From NCBI GenBank assembly GCA_949592205.1, contig CATIUR010000003.1:140345259-140409258 (forward strand): a DNA stretch of 64,000 bases, read 5' to 3'. Under the pieces are notes generated by a model. That model saw only the letters and a program-made list of their open reading frames with translations, was not told the DNA's origin and did no database searches. This document shows, piece after piece, positions 59,216-64,000 of the stretch. The position numbers and the translations under genes are program-made. Position 1 is the first letter of the stretch. Each line of letters begins with the position of its first letter. The DNA comes from Helichrysum umbraculigerum (Eukaryota; Streptophyta; Magnoliopsida; Asterales; Asteraceae).

Positions 59216-61252
59216 TTTTGTTTAAAGTAAGAGAAAATTACCTCAATAGACCAGTCAAACACCTCTTTTCACTAAATGGACCATGTCAGCGTTTTTTTTT
59301 TCGTTTCTAGACCCACCAATCGCCGAATGCCCAAAAGATTCCGGCGATCCCTAGTTTTACACAATACTATTGCGACACGTGGACTGAAATTTCGTCGAAT
59401 TCCGCCACAATCGCCGGTCCCTCACAACATCGCCTACCCACCACCTGTAACTCAGGAATCGCCGAATTCCCCAACACATTCGGCGATCGGCGATAATTTT
59501 GAAAACTCGATTTTCGAGCCAATCCAGCTTATCCCTCCGTGTGTCTCTCTCTTTCCCATTCAACTACATTCCGGCGATTTCCCTTCCAGCGATTTTCGGC
59601 GAATCACCTCCCTATGCCGTCACCTTGGTATCTGACCTTCCGGCGTTTACCGGCTATTTTCGAGCCAATCAAGCCAAACAAGCTTTTTCCCCATTTTCCG
59701 ACACTGTAAATTTATGTGTTCTTCTTCTCTTCTAGATCCAGCGACGGCTAACACACACCTCGGCGAACAAGAAATAATTTCCTTTCGACGGCGACCACAC
59801 ACCTCCGGGGTGCATGAACAGACACCATTCAGTCAAGATCGGCCTTGTGAGGTAAAAGTTTGACTCTATTTGTTGGATCTGATGTACTTGCTAAGTGTAA
59901 ATGTATGATTACAAGATTTGATATGTAGGTTACCAAAGTGTGCATGCTTTTACGTATATAGTGTACATGCTTTTTACCAAAATGTGCCGTGTAGTTATAA
60001 AGTGTGATGTAGTTAAGATATCATAAAAATTTGAGTTCTTAGATCTGTGCATTATAGTAATGGTGTTAACTTGTTATTTGTTAGAGAGACAACTACCTAC
60101 TATGCGCCAATGTGTAGTTGTTTTATTATTCGAAATCATTTCATGTAAACTGATATGATGATGCTATGGTAGTCATTGGATTATGTCATCGCCGAATCGT
60201 GAGAAGTTGGGATAAGGCTTCTACGATGGTGGCAAGACTCGGTATGTCTTTGTTAAGGAGTACTAGTGTGACAATTAGTCTAATGTCCCAGCTGCTTTTG
60301 TTATCAACCTACTAGGGTAATCTTAATGACCATGGTGTTTGGATTTGTGTTTTGGAAGTAGTTATATACTTGGCTATATAAAATCTTTGTATAAACTGAT
60401 TCTGTTTCTAATCATCTGATTATATCAGTCTTAACATTAACTATACTAGAACTAAATATATATGCCTGAAACATGATGTTGTGTTTATCACTTCTTTTGC
60501 AATATAATCACAACACTTACAACCTGAACTTGTTTTTAATACGCTACCCAACCTGCCCATCTTGCTTCATCTAGCTATGAGCCATGAAGGGAAGGGTGTT
60601 AAATTACTTTTGTTGCTTGTACGTTGACACATTCCCTGTAATTCCCTATGCAATTAAAAGTGTGGGAGTGAAATTCATGTTGATATTTCTTCCGAAGCGA
60701 CTGTGTATAAGTTCGATTGTATTATAGTACACTGGAAGTAGTACGTTTGGAAAATTTTGATGTACAGAGTGGGAGAGTACAAATAACAATCACTTAGTGA
60801 ATCAAGTGCTTCTTAAACATTAGAAGAAAAAGAAAAAGGAAAAAAGATTTATTAATGAGGTGTGTGTAGTGGTGGTGAATTCTATACTTTGGTTACCATA
60901 CAAGTATACAAATTGATTGTAATGCTTAAAAAATTTAGGTGCGGGTAATACTAAGCATTCTGTTTGTTTCCATTCTATAAGGGCACCCTCAAACTTAACC
61001 TCCCACCATCCTGTGTTTGCATTCGTGTTTTTTCCTTATCTTAATAGAAATAAATTCTCTATGCTAACAGCAATACTTTTTGTATGTTTGTTTCATTTTG
61101 CAGGCTGAAAAATGGGTTAGTAACATGACTAGAACCACAGATGACGGATCAACTCGAGTTATCTTAGAGGCTAGATCTCCACGGTTAGTACTAACACACC
61201 CTAGCTCTATTTCTACATTTACGTTGATAATGCAAAAGTCTTATATTGAATG
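59216..61252 (+). other. Gene-like 5' region of unknown function
   Basis: 59230-59851 looks like a GC-richer plant 5' leader exon ending GTGAG|GTAAAAG, with many TCGCCG/CGGCGA words. A ~1.25-kb intron-like stretch and an exon candidate 61104-61183 (acceptor TTTTGCAG|, donor CACG|GTTAGT) follow. From the ATG at 61125 that exon reads MTRTTDDGSTRVILEARSPR. An ATG-GGT-TAG mini-frame precedes it. The downstream exons would lie beyond the LTR at 61253 and outside the window. I do not recognise the product. Confidence 0.3.
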
Positions 61253-63103
61253 TGTAACACCCTCAAATTTCGGTTTGCGGAAGCGATCGGGTCGGGTGTT
61301 ACCAAATCCAATATCACAGCACAAAGGAAAATAATGAACGACTCTAAATGAGACGTTTGAAAATAGTTGTACATTTCCAAATAAAAGTAATTACAAATTG
61401 TAGGTTTGTAGAATAATCTCAAATACATAAGTTGAAAATACAAAAGTAACGCAGAGTTGTCCCAAATGTTTGAAATCATGCGACTCGAGCTAGCATAATC
61501 TTGTAGAAATTCCTAATCCTGCTGGGCACCTGAGAACACATGCTAAAACAAGTCAGCTATAAAGCTGGTGAGTTCATAGGTTTGTTAGTTGAAAACATAA
61601 AGTATAAATCTTGTATGTTTTGAGAAATAGTTCAGAATTCACGATTATGATTTGTATCAAATTGTAGTTGTAATTACCAATGTGTAATTCGAAAGTTTAG
61701 GTATCTAATACCTAAGAAATTGTAGTCCGTACCTAAGTACACAATAATTGAGGCATACCGAGCCTGAATACCTATCTGGTATGAATAAATGTATAACGGG
61801 AGGCAATACCTGCCTAAGTTGTAACCAAATACTGTATGACCACGTCATATGATAGTAAGTAACTGTAGTCCCGCAGAACTATGATTTACTATATGAGGTG
61901 TTGCATCCAGCAACAAGTGATTGTAGATCCGCAGATCTATGTTTGAATGTTTAGCGTGTCCGTTTACCCGATTAGCATAAGCTAACCCGGACATGAATTG
62001 AGCTAACGGCCTCGCGTGGCAGCACCACCGATCCGTTAACTTATTGTGAACCCCGAGTATAACTCGCTGATCCATTATGTCCACTGCCATACCGTGGTTT
62101 CGTTTTGTGCCCACTTTACCGTGGCATCGTTTGGTGCCCACTGCAATACCGCGGCATCGTTTTTGGAATTGCCCGCAAGCAATTTGTAATTGAGCCGGCA
62201 GTACAACGACATGCCCGACTGAGTAGATCGTATAATTGTATGTATACCGATATGTATATGTATGAACGAATGCTTAGATGTCAAATTGCACGTTGAACCT
62301 ATGTATGGATATTCATCAGGTGACACCCCCACTGTTGGATTACATCCTGGGCCGGGGGACCATCCCTGGTTGGATTACATCCTGAGCCAGAGTCGTCACT
62401 AGTTGAGTTGTATTGATATACGAAGTATGTACTAACGTGTGATCATATTGTATACTCCTAGCCTAAAGCCTAACAAGTATATATAACGGAGTCTTGGGAA
62501 AATGTTCCCTTAAGTTTAGTTCCCATTCTAGTGAAAATGAAGTGTGTCGACAGTTTTAGTTCTTAAAGAATAACTAAACTTGTAATAGTATAGATGTTGT
62601 CTAGTGTAGGTAGAACTAACTAGTTCAAATGTATTCGATGATATTGTCCCGTGACAATATGGCCAAAAGATTGTGGTAACTAAATCAAGTTATGTGTTGG
62701 TTACCATTTTCCAACAATCCAACAGGGTACGATTTCAACCTATCTAGGTTAAATACTGATATTGTTCTAAAACAATATTAAGGGTGTAATTCCTAAGTAT
62801 TACACATTTCGTATTACATATAGTAATAAAAATAGTTGTGAATTATAAACGATTATTAATAATTCGAAAACAGTAATTGAGCATGTGTTTCACCCCGAAA
62901 TAGTAAAACAGTTGAAAGAGTGGGGCTATGAAACTCACCTGAGAAGCTAGCGTCCTAGCGTAGCAAGTCGTGCCAGGTATAATCTCCTAGTGTCCTAAAC
63001 ACGTGAGGTTATATAAGTATGAGACAAATCAGTTTGTCTAAGCGAGTTGTTCATGTATGCATTTGTTGTTGAAGTCTGGGAATGGTGTACGGGGGTCCGG
63101 GGG
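61253..63103. mobile_element. LTR E, Ty3/gypsy-like, interrupted by a copia element
   Basis: It starts TGTAACACCCTCAAATTTCGG, homologous to the start of LTR C. Its other end is not in the window because a copia LTR begins at 63104. Landmarks match C and B on the minus strand: donor CTCAG|GTGAGTTTC at 62938-62937 and acceptor TGTGTTCTCAG|G ending at 61530, giving a 1,409-nt putative intron. Confidence 0.7.
61697..62180. repeat. Chain of about ten dissimilar short hairpins in LTR E
   Basis: Examples in order: TTAGGTAT-CTA-ATACCTAA (61697-61715), ATACC-TATCT-GGTAT, AGGCA-ATACC-TGCCT, TATGAC-CAC-GTCATA (61835-61849), TGTTGC-ATCCA-GCAACA, TAGATC-CGCA-GATCTA, TTAGC-ATAA-GCTAA within TGTCCG...CGGACA, CGAGT-ATA-ACTCG, and AATTGC-CCGCAA-GCAATT. 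A ~43-bp direct repeat with GTGCCCACT lies at about 62080-62160. Confidence 0.9.
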
Positions 63104-63497
63104 TGTTAGGATTTATTAATTTGATGAGACAAAATAAAAGACGAAAGTTGAGGGACTAAAGTTGAATAGTTTTATTTTTATTAGTCTCCTAGTATAATTA
63201 TGATTTCTTGTAACCCTAATGTTCTCTATTATATAAAGAGACATAGGGACATAGGTTTTGGTGTGCACACATAATGTAGACGTCTAAGGGTTTGTTTAGC
63301 CTCAAGATCAAGGTTTCTTGATCCTGTTATAGTTGTATAACCGTTTTATTGTGATCGAATAAAAATTGAGGCTTGAAGTGATAACATCAATTTGTTCTTA
63401 TTCCGCTGTAAATTTATATTATCATTGTTATCATTTATTGTTAATCCTAGATCAAGACCTAAAAAGTCTCGAGCTAGATCGTTATTGGGTTTTCACA
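63104..63497 (+). repeat. 5' LTR of the right-edge copia element
   Basis: 394 bp with TG...CA ends. It carries a TATA box in its middle and a poly(A) signal-like AATAAA at 63357-63362. Confidence 0.75.
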
Positions 63498-64000
63498 ATT
63501 GGTATCAAAGCAAGGTTGCTCGTGATCTAGGATCTACAAGTTTTACAAGAAAGAGAAGCCGTATCGAAGAAACCCTGGAAGATTTCAAGAAAAATTTGTA
63601 ATTCGTCACTTTCTGCACAGCCATGGTAAAAAATTCGGATCTCATTCGTTAATCGTTAGATCGTCATGAAATTTGAACTGTAGGTTCTTAACATATAGGC
63701 GCACATTCCTACGAAAGGAATTTTCGATCTGAGCTTTTGATTGAGAGATATTTATTGTCAAATTTGGTTGCTGAAAGTTTAGGGTTTTCCAGAACGGCAG
63801 AAGTAAAATGGTCACTGTGTCTTCGTTATTCAACGAAAGTTTATGATTTTTTGATATGTTAGAGAAGACATATGTTTTTACATTGTGTAAAAATTTCATT
63901 GTGATCGGATGTCTCTACATGGAGATATTAAAATTCGAATTTGCTGCAGTAAGTTTATGGTTTCTTTTGTGCAGCTGAAGTCAAATAATTACTGTAGATT
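63104..64000 (+). mobile_element. Ty1/copia-like element, 5' end only
   Basis: A short LTR (63104-63497, TGTTAGGATTT...GGGTTTTCACA) with a TATATAAA box at 63230-63237. The PBS TTGGTATCAAAGCAAGG (63499-63515) follows one base later. The rest is leader sequence; no complete gag frame appears before the window ends. It is inserted in LTR E; the target duplication cannot be checked. Confidence 0.75.

Overview
Nuclear DNA of a flowering plant, a eudicot and probably an Asteraceae relative. That placement is an inference from AT-rich intergenic DNA, GT-AG introns, plant-only gene families and the style of the Gag proteins. No bacterial, organellar or CRISPR features are seen. About 13 kb on the left is a gene island; the other 51 kb is nested transposable elements.

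Gene island (1-13,000). The 3' two-thirds of a strawberry-notch helicase/PHD gene (FORGETTER1/EMB1135 type, + strand, 24 exons in view, stop at 6030) is followed by a two-exon gene for a ~123-residue single-pass membrane protein (minus, 6962-9206). Next comes a seven-exon GARP/MYB-CC gene of the APL/IPN2 type (minus, 10505-12979, 425 residues). In Arabidopsis, FGT1 (At1g79350) and APL (At1g79430) are also close neighbours, so the block looks like conserved microsynteny.

Small DNA elements (9,400-25,430). Two MITE-like elements sit between (TA)n tracts at 13.9-14.9 kb, directly followed by a Helitron (14870-16097). A hAT MITE has a near-perfect 8-bp target duplication. Three long-inverted-repeat MITEs have 9-bp target duplications (Mutator-like), one of them split by a Stowaway. 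A diverged ~155-bp tandem array (22.56-29.28 kb), with a palindrome in most monomers, carries two solo LTRs and a split MITE.

Retrotransposon nest (29,660-42,414). A solo LTR (family D) holds a complete but decayed Sirevirus-like Ty1/copia element with ~1.04-kb LTRs. That element in turn holds a 2.78-kb solo LTR (family C) in its polyprotein region.

Right part (42,970-64,000). A possible very large Helitron (42974-59215) contains two gag-only Ty3/gypsy-like elements of the TR-GAG type. One has LTRs that differ at only two positions by eye, so it is very young. Beyond it lie a gene-like 5' region (59.2-61.2 kb), another long LTR (family E) and the start of a copia element that leaves the window.

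Most interesting observation. The long LTRs B, C and E share splice-like landmarks on the minus strand: a (C/G)AG|GTGAGT donor and a pyrimidine-rich ...CAG acceptor with a TGAC-type branch motif. The interior of each putative intron is filled by a different tandem or hairpin cassette. In C it is eleven mini-hairpins with an invariant 7-nt loop and stems that change in a base-pair-preserving way. In E it is a chain of about ten unrelated perfect hairpins, and in B a 63-65 bp minisatellite. LTR A has the same arrangement on the plus strand. This looks like an LTR intron carrying a fast-turnover structured cassette.
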